From: Lachnoclostridium sp.
GTDB lineage: Bacteria; Bacillota; Clostridia; Lachnospirales; Lachnospiraceae
Length of the DNA: 64,000 nucleotides
Assembly (NCBI GenBank): GCA_023665475.1
Contig: JAMPEB010000004.1
Span: 26,874-90,873, forward strand
Direction: 5' to 3'
Positions 50,988 through 59,719 of this stretch are shown here, one piece after another. Position 1 is the first letter of the stretch. Every line of letters begins with the position of its first letter. The notes under the pieces are model-generated. The model made no database searches. It was not told where the DNA came from and saw nothing but the letters and a program-made list of their open reading frames with translations. The position numbers were made by a program, and so were the translations under genes.

Positions 50988-52421
50988 ATGTATATAGCGG
51001 CAGGGGCAGTAATGGCTCTTTACCTGTTTTTGCTCATAGTATCCCGCAAAGAAAAAACCGGACAGAAAGGTGTCCTGAAAATTTTTTACCGCATGGCGCA
51101 GTGGATATATCGGCATGTCAATGTCAGAAAATTTTCTGTTTTTGCGGACAAGCAGGTAGCAAAAGATTTAATCAGACTGCATCCTCAGGGAAACAGGGAA
51201 GAACTCTGCGCGGAATATTATGTGAAAAAAATAGCGATGTTCCTTAGTATCTGTGTGGCAGGAACCTTCTTGGGAGTGATACTCAGCATCAATGCAAAAA
51301 AGACACAGATGTTAAAAGAGGAAAAAGGTATTTTACGAAATTCTTATATGGAAGCGTCACAAGAAATCCGGGTGCGCACAGCGTCGGAAAGGCAGCCTTT
51401 TTTGGTAACGGTGGAAGCGGAAAAACTGACTGAGGAGGAAGCCGAGATTTTGTATCGAAGTTTTTGGCAGGAAGTGCAGCAGGAGATTTTGGGAAATAAT
51501 GCCTCCCTGCAAGAAGTAAGGGAAAGTCTGCATCTTGTAGATACATTAAACGGATATCCTTTTTTCATAAAATGGGAAAGTGATATGCCGGATGTTATCA
51601 ACAGTCTTGGAGAGCTTCAGGAAATAGAGGAAGAAATCAGTGTTTTACTCCGGGCGGATGTCAGTTACGAGGATATGGAATGGAGGGAAGAAATAGAAGT
51701 CCGTTTGATGCCAGAGATACTTTCCGAAGAGCATCTGCACCGTAAAAAACTGCAGGAACTGTTGGAGCAATCGGAGCAGGAGAGCAGGACGGAATCGGTA
51801 TGGAAGCTGCCCGACACTTATCAGGGTGAGAAACTCGTCTGGGAACAGGTAATGAAGGATGACAGTCTCTTGTTATGGGGTGGTATGCTGATTGTAGCCG
51901 TAGCCATATATTTCTTATCGGACAAGGATTTACATGATACGCTGGAAAAACAAAAGGAACAGATGAAGCGGGAGTATCCGGATATTGTGCAGAAATTTGT
52001 TTTATATATGGGCGCCGGTATGACTATTCGGGGAGCTTTTCAGAAAATTGCAACGGATTATGAACATGACAGCGCGCAGGGAGAGAGAAGGCGGCCTGCC
52101 TATGAGGAAATGTTGTATGCCTGTCGGGAATTGCAGGCAGGAATTTCGGAAACGGCAGTCTATGAACATTTTGGAAGGCGTACGGGATTGCAGGAGTATA
52201 TCAGATTATGTACTTTGCTGCAGCAGAATCTTAAAAAAGGCAGCAGTACCCTTTTGACAAGACTTAGGGAAGAAGCGGACAGGGCGGTATTGGAAAAAGT
52301 ACAAGCCGGTAGAAGACGGGGAGAAGAGGCGTCTACAAAGCTTTTGCTGCCCATGGTGATGATGCTGCTAGTGGTTATGGTAATCATAATGGTTCCTGCA
52401 TTTTCTTCTACGGTGATGTAG
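50988..52421 (+). CDS. tadC: Tad platform protein TadC with large extracytoplasmic insert
   Basis: About 477 residues, much longer than a typical TadC of about 300. Helix 1 is at the start, helix 2 at about 78-100. A hydrophilic stretch of about 185 residues (105-290) follows, rich in Glu and helical, and with two related halves (VTVEAEKLTEEEAEILY; VLLRADVSYEDMEW). Helix 3 is at about 297-315, then a T2SSF region (EYPDIVQKFVLYMGAGMTIRGAF; LQEYIRLCTLLQQNLKKGS) and a final helix. The start at 50988 has AAAGGAGGTGG ahead of it. The insert would lie outside the membrane and could contact the pilus or wall. Confidence 0.88.
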   Translation: MYIAAGAVMALYLFLLIVSRKEKTGQKGVLKIFYRMAQWIYRHVNVRKFSVFADKQVAKDLIRLHPQGNREELCAEYYVKKIAMFLSICVAGTFLGVILSINAKKTQMLKEEKGILRNSYMEASQEIRVRTASERQPFLVTVEAEKLTEEEAEILYRSFWQEVQQEILGNNASLQEVRESLHLVDTLNGYPFFIKWESDMPDVINSLGELQEIEEEISVLLRADVSYEDMEWREEIEVRLMPEILSEEHLHRKKLQELLEQSEQESRTESVWKLPDTYQGEKLVWEQVMKDDSLLLWGGMLIVAVAIYFLSDKDLHDTLEKQKEQMKREYPDIVQKFVLYMGAGMTIRGAFQKIATDYEHDSAQGERRRPAYEEMLYACRELQAGISETAVYEHFGRRTGLQEYIRLCTLLQQNLKKGSSTLLTRLREEADRAVLEKVQAGRRRGEEASTKLLLPMVMMLLVVMVIIMVPAFSSTVM

Positions 52422-52473
52422 AAGAAAATGCGATACATGACAAGCACAAAAAGAGTAAAAGAAAGGAGAAATT

Positions 52474-52650
52474 ATGAGTAATTTAAAAAGTTTGAAACAA
52501 TTTTTTATTGAGGAAGACGGAATGGGCACGGTAGAGATTATTCTGATTATTGTAGTCTTGGTAGGTTTGGTTCTGGTATTCAGGGAACAGATTACCAAAA
52601 TCGTAAATTCCATCTTTACGAAAATTACAAATCAGACCAACAAATTCTAA
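52474..52650 (+). CDS. flp: Flp pilin (Flp1-like)
   Basis: 58 residues. The leader ends EEDG and the mature part begins MGTVEIILIIVVLVGLVLVF, giving a Gly/Met cut site with Glu at +5, as required by A24 peptidases. A short charged and Asn/Thr-rich C-terminus follows. It is the major pilus subunit by position and form. GAAAGGAG lies 7 nt before the ATG. It is preceded by tadC and followed by the DUF5702 gene. Confidence 0.9.
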   Translation: MSNLKSLKQFFIEEDGMGTVEIILIIVVLVGLVLVFREQITKIVNSIFTKITNQTNKF

Positions 52651-52677
52651 GAAAGCATCAGGCAGAGAGGTGGCAAA

Positions 52678-54174
52678 ATGGCTGCATGGCAGAAGAAACA
52701 AAAGAAAAAGAGTCAGGCTTATCTGACAGTATATTTAGCGCTTACAATGACCGTATTGCTGTCTCTTTGCCTGATTCTGATAGAAGGGGCACGGAAAAAT
52801 GCCATTCGGCTGGGAGCGGAATGTGCCGTGGACGCAGGAATAAACAGTATTATGGCAGAGTACCATAGGGAGTTGTTAGAACAGTATAATCTGTTTGCCA
52901 TTGATGCTTCCTATGGCACGGAATATGGCTCAAAGGTCAATACGGAACAGCATTTGAAACAGTATGTGGAGAGAAATTTATCATCCGAAAATATCTTTTT
53001 GTCAAAATTTCTCTATAAAGATTTTCTGGCGGTGTCTTTAAACAAACAGGAACTAACAAAAGTGTCAATATATACCGACGGAGAAGGTGCGGTATTTCGC
53101 AAATGTGCCGCAGAAGCCATAAAAAGCGATGTGGGGTTGACTCTTTTGGGAGAATTGATGCAGTGGATGGAAACAGTGGAAGGAAGCGCATTGTATTCTC
53201 AGGACAAAGCGGCGGAGAAACAGCAGGCGGATGCCCGGATTGAGGAGATGATTGACGATGCCGAGGAAGAACGGTCGGAAGTGGATGAAGAGACCGGGGA
53301 AATCATAGAGGTGCATATTGATTTTGAAAATCCTACCGTCGGATTGGACATGAGGAGAAACGAGGGAATTTTACAATGGACGGTAAGCGATCCGGAAAGT
53401 CTGTCCGTCAAAAAGCTTGCGACGCAGGAACTTATTATGGAGCGCATGAAAAAGGATATGGTAAATCAAGGGAACATCAAGGAAGAGCCATTATCCGCAG
53501 GGGAGGAGCTTTTGGAAAGATTCTTTTTTCAGGAATATCTTTTGCGGTATATGGGGCATTATCATGACGAGGATGAGTCCAATGCTTTGTTATATCAAAT
53601 AGAATATCTGGTAGCGGGAAAAGACTGCGATATAGATAATCTGCGCAGCGTGGCAAATATGCTGTGTCTGATGCGGGAGGCGGCAAATGCGATTTATCTT
53701 TTTTCGGATGCGGAAAAATGCAGTGAGGCGGAAGCTCTGGCAGCATCCATAGCTGCGCTGATTTTGCTGCCGGAGATAGAACCGCTGCTAAAGACATCCC
53801 TACTATTGGCATGGTCATATGCAGAAAGTCTGTATGATGTAAAGACCCTTTTGGAAGGAGGCAGAGTACCACTTATTAAGACTTCGGAAACTTGGCATTA
53901 CAGTCTGATGGGAGCTTTGGAGGGAGCCTTGCCGGAAGACGCGGAAACTTCCATGGGTTTATCTTATGAAGATTATTTGAGAATATTTATGATGCTGACA
54001 GATCTGAATACCTTGACGGGGCGTGCCATGAATCTGGTGGAAGCGGATATTCGGAACACCCCCGGCAACAGTCATTTTCGTTTGGATAACTGTTATGCCA
54101 GAGTGGAAGCTGTTTTTCATATGAAGAGCGCATATGGGTATGAGTGCGAGATTACGAGAAAGGCAAGTTATTAA
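52678..54174 (+). CDS. DUF5702-type pseudopilin-like protein
   Basis: 498 residues. A short basic N-terminus, then SQAYLTVYLALTMTVLLSL, a prepilin-like hydrophobic helix in which the usual Glu5 position is Tyr. The large remainder is extracytoplasmic, beginning with ARKNAIRLGAECAVDAGINSIMAEYHRELLEQYNLF (residues about 40-75), which is the recognisable start of DUF5702 proteins in Clostridial tad loci. It probably plays the role of TadG, a tip or minor pilin. There is an acidic helical segment around 175-215. AGAGAGGTGG precedes the ATG. Confidence 0.8.
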   Translation: MAAWQKKQKKKSQAYLTVYLALTMTVLLSLCLILIEGARKNAIRLGAECAVDAGINSIMAEYHRELLEQYNLFAIDASYGTEYGSKVNTEQHLKQYVERNLSSENIFLSKFLYKDFLAVSLNKQELTKVSIYTDGEGAVFRKCAAEAIKSDVGLTLLGELMQWMETVEGSALYSQDKAAEKQQADARIEEMIDDAEEERSEVDEETGEIIEVHIDFENPTVGLDMRRNEGILQWTVSDPESLSVKKLATQELIMERMKKDMVNQGNIKEEPLSAGEELLERFFFQEYLLRYMGHYHDEDESNALLYQIEYLVAGKDCDIDNLRSVANMLCLMREAANAIYLFSDAEKCSEAEALAASIAALILLPEIEPLLKTSLLLAWSYAESLYDVKTLLEGGRVPLIKTSETWHYSLMGALEGALPEDAETSMGLSYEDYLRIFMMLTDLNTLTGRAMNLVEADIRNTPGNSHFRLDNCYARVEAVFHMKSAYGYECEITRKASY

Positions 54175-54207
54175 GCGGTTAAGCATCTGTAAGGAAGGTG
54201 AATAGCG

Positions 54208-55260
54208 ATGTCCCCTTTGCGGAAAACAAAAAACCAAGAAAAAAGAAAAATATTATCACAGAATAACTCAAATCCTTCTCCGATAATGAGTGATTGCATA
54301 AAGAGCGGTCTTGCCCGAGACGCCACAGTAAATCAAAACAACTGCATTTCTTTGAAGTTCAGTTATCATATGGATTCCGGAAAGGGGACTTCGCTGTTTA
54401 CCTTTTTAAGACGAAAATTATCTGCGGGCATGACGGTGGAAGCTGCTCTTGTCCTGCCGCTGTTTCTTTTTTTCTTTCTCAATCTTTCCTGTGCATTGGA
54501 GATGATTCGTCTTCAGGGAAATTTAGAGCTGGCGCTTTGGGAGACCGGCAGTAAATTAAGCGTGTATGGGCATATTTTGTCTGCAAATCTGTCTGAAAAG
54601 GAACAGGGAAGCCACGGGGAAAGCGGCACGGATAAGGACCATCAGAATGAAATTTTGGCGGAATTAGGAGATGTTGCTTTTTCCTATCTCTATGTCAAGA
54701 ATGCCGTGACACAATATGCGGGAAAGGAATATTTGGAGCAGTCGCCTCTTACCCATGGTGTAAACGGGTTGCAATTTCTGGAGAGTGAAATCTTTACCGA
54801 AGGAGATTGTTTTGAAATTGTGATGACCTATGAGGTATCCACATGGATGGATATTCCGGGAATCCGCCCTTTCCGTATGTGGAACAGGTATTACGGACAT
54901 ATTTGGAATGGCTATGAGATATCGGGAACAGGCGAAGTGGGACGGCCTGCCGGTGAAACGGTATATGTGGCGGAGAACGGAGTCGTTTATCACAAAACCC
55001 CCGATTGTACTCATTTACAGCTTACCATTCAGGAAGTGGATAAAGAGCAAGTGGGAAATAAGAGAAACGCCAGCGGAGGAAAATATACAATTTGCGAAAA
55101 GTGCGGAAAGGGAGCTTCGCCGGAAACGGTATTTATCGGAAAGGAGGGAGACCGTTTCCATTATGACAGGGGATGTTCCGGACTTAAGAGAACCTATTTT
55201 TCCATTTTACTGTCGGATGCGGGAAAATATCGTCCATGCAGCCGCTGCAGCAAACAATGA
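54208..55260 (+). CDS. TadE-like pseudopilin with C-terminal cysteine-rich domains
   Basis: 350 residues. About 70 N-terminal residues of low complexity precede SAGMTVEAALVLPLFLFFFLN, a TadE-type helix with Glu at +5 counted from Gly. After a globular middle region, the C-terminus has two similar units, VYVAENGVVYHKTPDCTHL...CEKCGKG and VFIGKEGDRFHYDRGCSGL...CSRCSKQ, each with one His, one Cys and a CxxC, which suggests metal binding or disulphides outside the cell. AAGGAAGGTG precedes the ATG. A directly repeated noncoding segment follows its stop. Confidence 0.85.
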   Translation: MSPLRKTKNQEKRKILSQNNSNPSPIMSDCIKSGLARDATVNQNNCISLKFSYHMDSGKGTSLFTFLRRKLSAGMTVEAALVLPLFLFFFLNLSCALEMIRLQGNLELALWETGSKLSVYGHILSANLSEKEQGSHGESGTDKDHQNEILAELGDVAFSYLYVKNAVTQYAGKEYLEQSPLTHGVNGLQFLESEIFTEGDCFEIVMTYEVSTWMDIPGIRPFRMWNRYYGHIWNGYEISGTGEVGRPAGETVYVAENGVVYHKTPDCTHLQLTIQEVDKEQVGNKRNASGGKYTICEKCGKGASPETVFIGKEGDRFHYDRGCSGLKRTYFSILLSDAGKYRPCSRCSKQ

Positions 55261-55402
55261 TTGAGCGAGCTGTCTTGCGAGCGATGCTTCTTGACCGCAG
55301 GTCAAGAAGAGAGAACTTGAAGCAGTTCAATAAATGATGATTGAGCGAGCTGTCTTGCGAGCGATGCTTCTTGGCCGCAGGTCAAGAAGAGAGAACTTGA
55401 AG
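55261..55402 (+). repeat. 80-bp tandem repeat (1.8 copies) in the tad operon
   Basis: The segment starting TTGAGCGAGC at 55261 recurs at 55341, period 80; the 62 shared bases differ at one position (GACC versus GGCC). Each copy has CTTCTTG(A/G)CC/GGTCAAGAAG, a 10-bp stem with a GCA loop that is perfect in the first copy. It lies between a TadE-like gene and the second leader peptidase gene and could lower or regulate downstream expression. Confidence 0.85.
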
Positions 55403-55435
55403 TATTTTTATCATAGAGGAAAGGAAACAGGGAGA

Positions 55436-55921
55436 ATGTGGAAGTTTGTGATGGTACTCACTTATTTAGTAATACTCAGCATAATGGATATACGGGAGAA
55501 GCAAGTGCCTGTGTACCTGTTGGGGGCGGGGCTGCTGTTAGCGATATTTATCGGGGCAGGGGAGAGAGTTCGGGAAGAAGAATTGGCAGGAGCATTGCAC
55601 TTGATAAGAGTAATATGGAAGATTTTGCCCGGCTTGCTGTTCGGTTTGTTACCCGGAATATTTCTTTTGGGAATGGCGTGGATGAGTCAAAAGGCAGGAA
55701 CAGGGGACGGCGTTGTGTTAATGATCTTAGGACTTTTCACAGACTATCACATCTGCATAATCGTTTTTTCCGCCAGTTTGTTTTTGGTGTCGCTTTTTTC
55801 CATATGTATGATGGCACTGCGCAGAGCACACGGAAAGACACGACTTCCTTATATTCCTTTTCTGACGGCAGCGTATATCGGATATCAAATATGTAAAACG
55901 GAAGTATGGAGGTTAGTGTGA
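55436..55921 (+). CDS. A24 prepilin leader peptidase, second copy
   Basis: About 161 residues, four to five helices. The first catalytic Asp is Asp18 in LSIMDIREKQVP and the second is in QKAGTGDGVVLMILG (GxGD, about residue 99). It is only distantly similar to the tadV product at 47472. A longer frame from 55334 would translate through the repeat and is unlikely; ATG 55436 follows AGGAAAGG. Its stop overlaps the GTG start of the next gene by 4 nt. Possibly it is specialised for the TadE-like substrates encoded beside it. Confidence 0.85.
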   Translation: MWKFVMVLTYLVILSIMDIREKQVPVYLLGAGLLLAIFIGAGERVREEELAGALHLIRVIWKILPGLLFGLLPGIFLLGMAWMSQKAGTGDGVVLMILGLFTDYHICIIVFSASLFLVSLFSICMMALRRAHGKTRLPYIPFLTAAYIGYQICKTEVWRLV

Positions 55922-56364
55922 AAAATACGAAAAAAGTAAAGGCTTATTTTACGGTAGAAGCGGCGCTGATATTGCCGATGGCGTTGGGTGCGATTGTGCT
56001 GATTATGTATCTGTGGTTTTTTCAATATAACAGATGTTTACTGGAACAGGACGCAGGGATTTTGGCATTGCGCGGAGCGGTTACGGAAGCTGCGGATAAT
56101 CAAAAGAGAATTACCCTGCTTACAGAGCAGGCAGAGCAAATGGACAAGGACAAGTATGTTGCATGGGAGGATGCAAAAACGAGTATTACAATAAAACAGG
56201 GCAAGATACAGGTAAAAAAGGAGGGACTGCTGAGATTTCCGTTTCAGGGCTTAATTCCCGGAAAAAGTAAATGCGTCTGGGAAGCAGGGGCAATCTATGA
56301 AAACCGGATTTTGATACCGACATCCGTGATACGCTATTATCGAAAATTAACAGGAGGAAAATAA
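55918..56364 (+). CDS. TadE-like pseudopilin
   Basis: About 148 residues. The start has KKVKAYFTVEAALILPMALGAIVLI, cut expected after Ala with Glu at +5, then one helix and a 115-residue extracytoplasmic domain. GTG 55918 is preferred, because GGAGG at 55908-55912 is well placed and GTGA overlaps the previous stop; ATG 55906 is an alternative. It is followed at once by the FHA gene. Confidence 0.85.
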   Translation: MKNTKKVKAYFTVEAALILPMALGAIVLIMYLWFFQYNRCLLEQDAGILALRGAVTEAADNQKRITLLTEQAEQMDKDKYVAWEDAKTSITIKQGKIQVKKEGLLRFPFQGLIPGKSKCVWEAGAIYENRILIPTSVIRYYRKLTGGK

Positions 56365-57552
56365 ATGTTACAAACAGAATTTGTGAAAAATTTACATAGT
56401 AATTACACAAGGATACAACTGGAAGACAAGCCGGAAGAGCAGAGATACCAATATTGTATTTTAAGCAGAGGCGGAATTAAAGGATTGCTGGACGGCAGTT
56501 TGCGCTATTTAAATGGAAATGCGTATCTTTACTACGATATTACATCAAAACAAAATGTGATGCAGTTATTTCAAAAGCGCAGTATTACAAGAGAATGGGT
56601 AAAAGATTTTTTGTGGAGTTTCCGGCAGATTCAAATGGAATTAGATAGGTTTTTGCTGAATGAAAAGAATGTGCTGTGGTATCCCGATCAAATTTATCAG
56701 GATTTGGCGGATAATATTTTCTCATTTCTTTATATTCCGTATTATGATGGAAATAATGGGTTTAAAGCATTTTTAGAATTTTTGGTAGAGCATATTAATT
56801 ATGAAGATGAGATTTTAGTGGAGTGTGTTTATAAAATATATGACGGATTTGAACAAAACGGAGAAGTTTATCTGCAAAGCCGTATCTTTGAAGATGCTAA
56901 GATGCTGGAAGGGGAAAGTATGCAGCGGGGAAACCCGCAGGGGAAGGTGGAAACAGCTTTGCCTGCCGGTATGCAGACGGGGATGTCGGACAGCACGGAT
57001 GATGGAACAGATCAAGTCTGCCACTCGGAAGATTTCAGGGAGAAAGAAGCAAACGAGAAAGAAGTAAAAGACAAAAGAGGAATCTTTTCATTCTTTGAAA
57101 ATAAGAGAAATAAGCATAGGGCTTTGAAAAATAATTATAGGCGGAATCTGACCATTTCTATGGAAGGGGCAGCCGTAGCAGAGGAATTTGATTATGGAAA
57201 AGAGGATTATGAGAAGGAGGATTACGGAAGAACTATCTATATAGAAGAACCTTCTAAAAGAGAAAAAATTTACAGACTTTACTCCCGGGAGGGAAAGATT
57301 CTGGTGCAGTTAGGAGAGGAATCTCTTACGATTGGCAAACAAAAGGACGAGGTAGATTTGGTTTTAGATGATTTTTCCATCAGCAGAATTCACGCCCGGA
57401 TTACGAAAGAAGAAGATGGATATTATCTGGAAGACATGAATTCCACCAACGGAACTTTTAAGAACGGCTTGTATTTGCAGCCTTATGAAAAAAGAAAACT
57501 GCAGGAGGATGACGAGATAAGGCTGGGAGCAGTGGTTTTGATTTTTCGGTGA
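56365..57552 (+). CDS. FHA-domain protein with DUF6382-like N-terminus
   Basis: 395 residues. Residues 1-180 match the N-terminal domain commonly seen in tad loci of Lachnospiraceae (DUF6382-like: LDGSLRYLNGNAYLYYDITSKQ). A low-complexity charged linker runs to about 300. The C-terminal FHA domain (about 310-395) has the phosphothreonine-binding signature ISRIHARI and then MNSTNGTFKNG, so it likely docks a phosphorylated partner. No Ser/Thr kinase gene is in the window. AGGAGG is well placed before the ATG. Confidence 0.85.
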   Translation: MLQTEFVKNLHSNYTRIQLEDKPEEQRYQYCILSRGGIKGLLDGSLRYLNGNAYLYYDITSKQNVMQLFQKRSITREWVKDFLWSFRQIQMELDRFLLNEKNVLWYPDQIYQDLADNIFSFLYIPYYDGNNGFKAFLEFLVEHINYEDEILVECVYKIYDGFEQNGEVYLQSRIFEDAKMLEGESMQRGNPQGKVETALPAGMQTGMSDSTDDGTDQVCHSEDFREKEANEKEVKDKRGIFSFFENKRNKHRALKNNYRRNLTISMEGAAVAEEFDYGKEDYEKEDYGRTIYIEEPSKREKIYRLYSREGKILVQLGEESLTIGKQKDEVDLVLDDFSISRIHARITKEEDGYYLEDMNSTNGTFKNGLYLQPYEKRKLQEDDEIRLGAVVLIFR

Positions 57553-57638
57553 TCTTCGTATGAAACGGGAGACAGTGATTGCAGGTTGACGAACTTTGGT
57601 GAAAAGTGGTACATTGTTTTTAGGAGATTTGTTAAATT

Positions 57639-58259
57639 ATGCCAAGAGAATACCTTCGCCGTTTGAACAACTTAAAATATCTGCCTATAGTCAGCATTTT
57701 GTTAGTAGGCGCCAATGTAATTGTATTTGTACTATGTACATTTACAGGGGATTTGTTGTATAATAAGGGAGAATTGAGCCTATGGGGAGTTATTGGGCAG
57801 AAACAATATCTGCGAATCCTGTGGTCCATGTTTTTGCATGGAGATATCAATCATATCTTTAATAATATGCTGATTCTGTTCTTTTTGGGAGCGATGATTG
57901 AGAAGGAAGTAGGTCATTTTTGTTATGCTGCTATTTATTTTGTGTCCGGTATCGGAGGGAATCTGGTGTCGCTATGGTACAAAAGGATGACCGGCGAATT
58001 GGTTGGCTCCATAGGCGCCAGCGGAGCTTTGTTTGGGCTGGACGGACTATTGCTTGCCATGGTGCTATTTTCCAGACGGAGAATGGAAAATGTGACGCCT
58101 GTCAGAGTCATTTTAATGATTGTATATTCTCTTTATGGAGGTTTTACCGGAAAAAACATAGATAATGCCGCACATGTCGGGGGATTGCTTATTGGCTTTA
58201 TGGCAGGGACACTTATGTGTCTGGCTCAAAAAAATACAGATAAAGAGGTGCAGATTTGA
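57639..58259 (+). CDS. Rhomboid-family intramembrane serine protease
   Basis: 206 residues, six helices. The catalytic Ser128 in GASGALFG and His179 in AHVGG form the dyad; HGDINHIFNNM provides the conserved N-terminal His/Asn motif. Rhomboids cut transmembrane substrates, so a role in processing envelope or pilus proteins is possible. A candidate promoter (TTGACG, 18-bp spacer, TACATT, about 57587-57616) precedes it. The stop overlaps the TTG start of the next gene. Confidence 0.93.
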   Translation: MPREYLRRLNNLKYLPIVSILLVGANVIVFVLCTFTGDLLYNKGELSLWGVIGQKQYLRILWSMFLHGDINHIFNNMLILFFLGAMIEKEVGHFCYAAIYFVSGIGGNLVSLWYKRMTGELVGSIGASGALFGLDGLLLAMVLFSRRRMENVTPVRVILMIVYSLYGGFTGKNIDNAAHVGGLLIGFMAGTLMCLAQKNTDKEVQI

Positions 58260-59251
58260 ATATCAATATTTATTATGGAGGCAGGGGGATTATCGATGAC
58301 CCTACCTTGTATGTCATTAACAAAATGCAGGAGATTTTGGAGGAACTGAGAGTTAAAGTTACCCGGTATAATTTGTATGAGTACAAAAATACCATTCCTA
58401 CATTGCCCCAGACACTAAAGGAAGCGGACGGCATTGTTCTTGCCACTACGGTAGAGTGGTATGGAATAGGCGGTTATATGCAGCAGTTTCTGGATGCCTG
58501 CTGGCTGTTTGGCGACAAAGAGAAAATTGCTCAAATCTATATGATGCCCATTGTGATGTCTACCACTTACGGAGAACAGGAAGCCAAACTCAATCTTACT
58601 ACGGCATGGGAGATTCTTGGCGGGAAACCTTGCAGCGGTCTCTGCGGTTATATTGAAAATACGGTTACTTTGGAAATGAATGAACAGTATGCCAATATTA
58701 TTGCCAAGAGGGCGGAAAATTTGTACAGAACCATTAATCAGCGTATGGCAAGTTTTCCTGCAAGCAATCAGGCTGTAAAACAGAAGTTGGCATTGCAGCC
58801 GGCCACTAATTTGACGCCGCAGGAGACGGAACAGTTATCGAAATATGTAGCTGATGATAATTATGTGCAGAGACAAAAAGAAGATATTCAGGAGCTGACC
58901 AGTATTTTCCGTGATATGTTAAACAGCGGGGATATGGACAGCGAAGAGGAGTATCTGGATATTTTAAAGAAGACTTATAAACCGCAGGCAGGGCTGGAGG
59001 CAAAATATTCCGTCAATATAGAAGGGAAGAAAAAGAGTCTTATCATTTTGGCAAAGGGACCTTCTTTGGAATGTTATTACGGACAGGTGGAACAGCCGGA
59101 TGTGGAAATGCAGACAAGTAGAGCAACCATGGAAGAAATTGTAAACGGAAGAATGACTTTTCAAAGGGCTTTTATGTCCGGTGCCATGACCATGAAGGGA
59201 GATTTCCGGGTTTTGCGCATATTAGACCAGATTTTTCCGTTTGCGAATTGA
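58256..59251 (+). CDS. Flavodoxin-like plus SCP2-like two-domain protein
   Basis: 331 residues. The N-terminal domain (about 1-165) resembles NADPH-dependent FMN/flavodoxin-fold proteins (GRGIIDDPTLYVINKMQEIL; ADGIVLATTVEWYGIGGYMQQFLDACW). The C-terminal domain (about 225-331) ends with RMTFQRAFMSGAMTMKGDFRVLRILDQIF, the pattern of SCP2 sterol-carrier domains. The fusion is a known layout in Clostridia, with unknown substrate. The start is TTG 58256 overlapping the rhomboid stop, with AGAGGTG upstream. Confidence 0.8.
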   Translation: MNINIYYGGRGIIDDPTLYVINKMQEILEELRVKVTRYNLYEYKNTIPTLPQTLKEADGIVLATTVEWYGIGGYMQQFLDACWLFGDKEKIAQIYMMPIVMSTTYGEQEAKLNLTTAWEILGGKPCSGLCGYIENTVTLEMNEQYANIIAKRAENLYRTINQRMASFPASNQAVKQKLALQPATNLTPQETEQLSKYVADDNYVQRQKEDIQELTSIFRDMLNSGDMDSEEEYLDILKKTYKPQAGLEAKYSVNIEGKKKSLIILAKGPSLECYYGQVEQPDVEMQTSRATMEEIVNGRMTFQRAFMSGAMTMKGDFRVLRILDQIFPFAN

Positions 59252-59299
59252 TGTATTTGGACGGTAGGAAAAATGATAAGTAGAAAAGAGGAATAGCAT

Positions 59300-59710
59300 A
59301 TGAAGAATGAAGATTGTATTTTTTGCAAGATTGCCAAGGGGGAAATCCCTTCCAAAACTTTATACGAGGACGAGCAGTTTCGTGTGATTCTGGATTTAGG
59401 ACCGGCAACAAAGGGACATGCGCTTATCCTGCCCAAATCCCATGCCGCGAATCTCTATGAGCTTTCGGATGAAGATGCATCCAAGGTCTTGGTATTGGCA
59501 AAAAAGATGGCGATTTTAATGAGGGATAAATTATCTTGTGACGGGTTTAATCTTGTCCAGAATAACGGGGAAGTTGCAGGTCAGACAGTGATGCATTTTC
59601 ATTTACATCTTATTCCCAGATATAAAGACGACAAGCAAAAGATATTGTGGAAGCCGGGAGAGTCAACGCCGGAGGAACTGGAAGCGGTCAGAAAACAAAT
59701 TACGGAGTAG
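59300..59710 (+). CDS. HIT-family hydrolase
   Basis: 136 residues. Histidine-triad proteins hydrolyse nucleotide phosphoramidates or dinucleotides. The HxHxH motif is complete at His99, His101 and His103 (HFHLHLIP), and CIFCKI at 6-11 gives the zinc-site cysteines of the HinT-like group. AGAGGAATAGC precedes the ATG. It lies between the SCP2-like gene and the fumarase alpha gene, all on the same strand. Confidence 0.93.
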   Translation: MKNEDCIFCKIAKGEIPSKTLYEDEQFRVILDLGPATKGHALILPKSHAANLYELSDEDASKVLVLAKKMAILMRDKLSCDGFNLVQNNGEVAGQTVMHFHLHLIPRYKDDKQKILWKPGESTPEELEAVRKQITE

Positions 59711-59719
59711 AAACGATTC

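Noticed and set aside
55334..55435. Upstream extension of the second leader peptidase
   Set aside because: It would translate the 80-bp repeat into an Arg-rich stretch; the ATG at 55436 has a proper ribosome binding site and begins with the expected helix.
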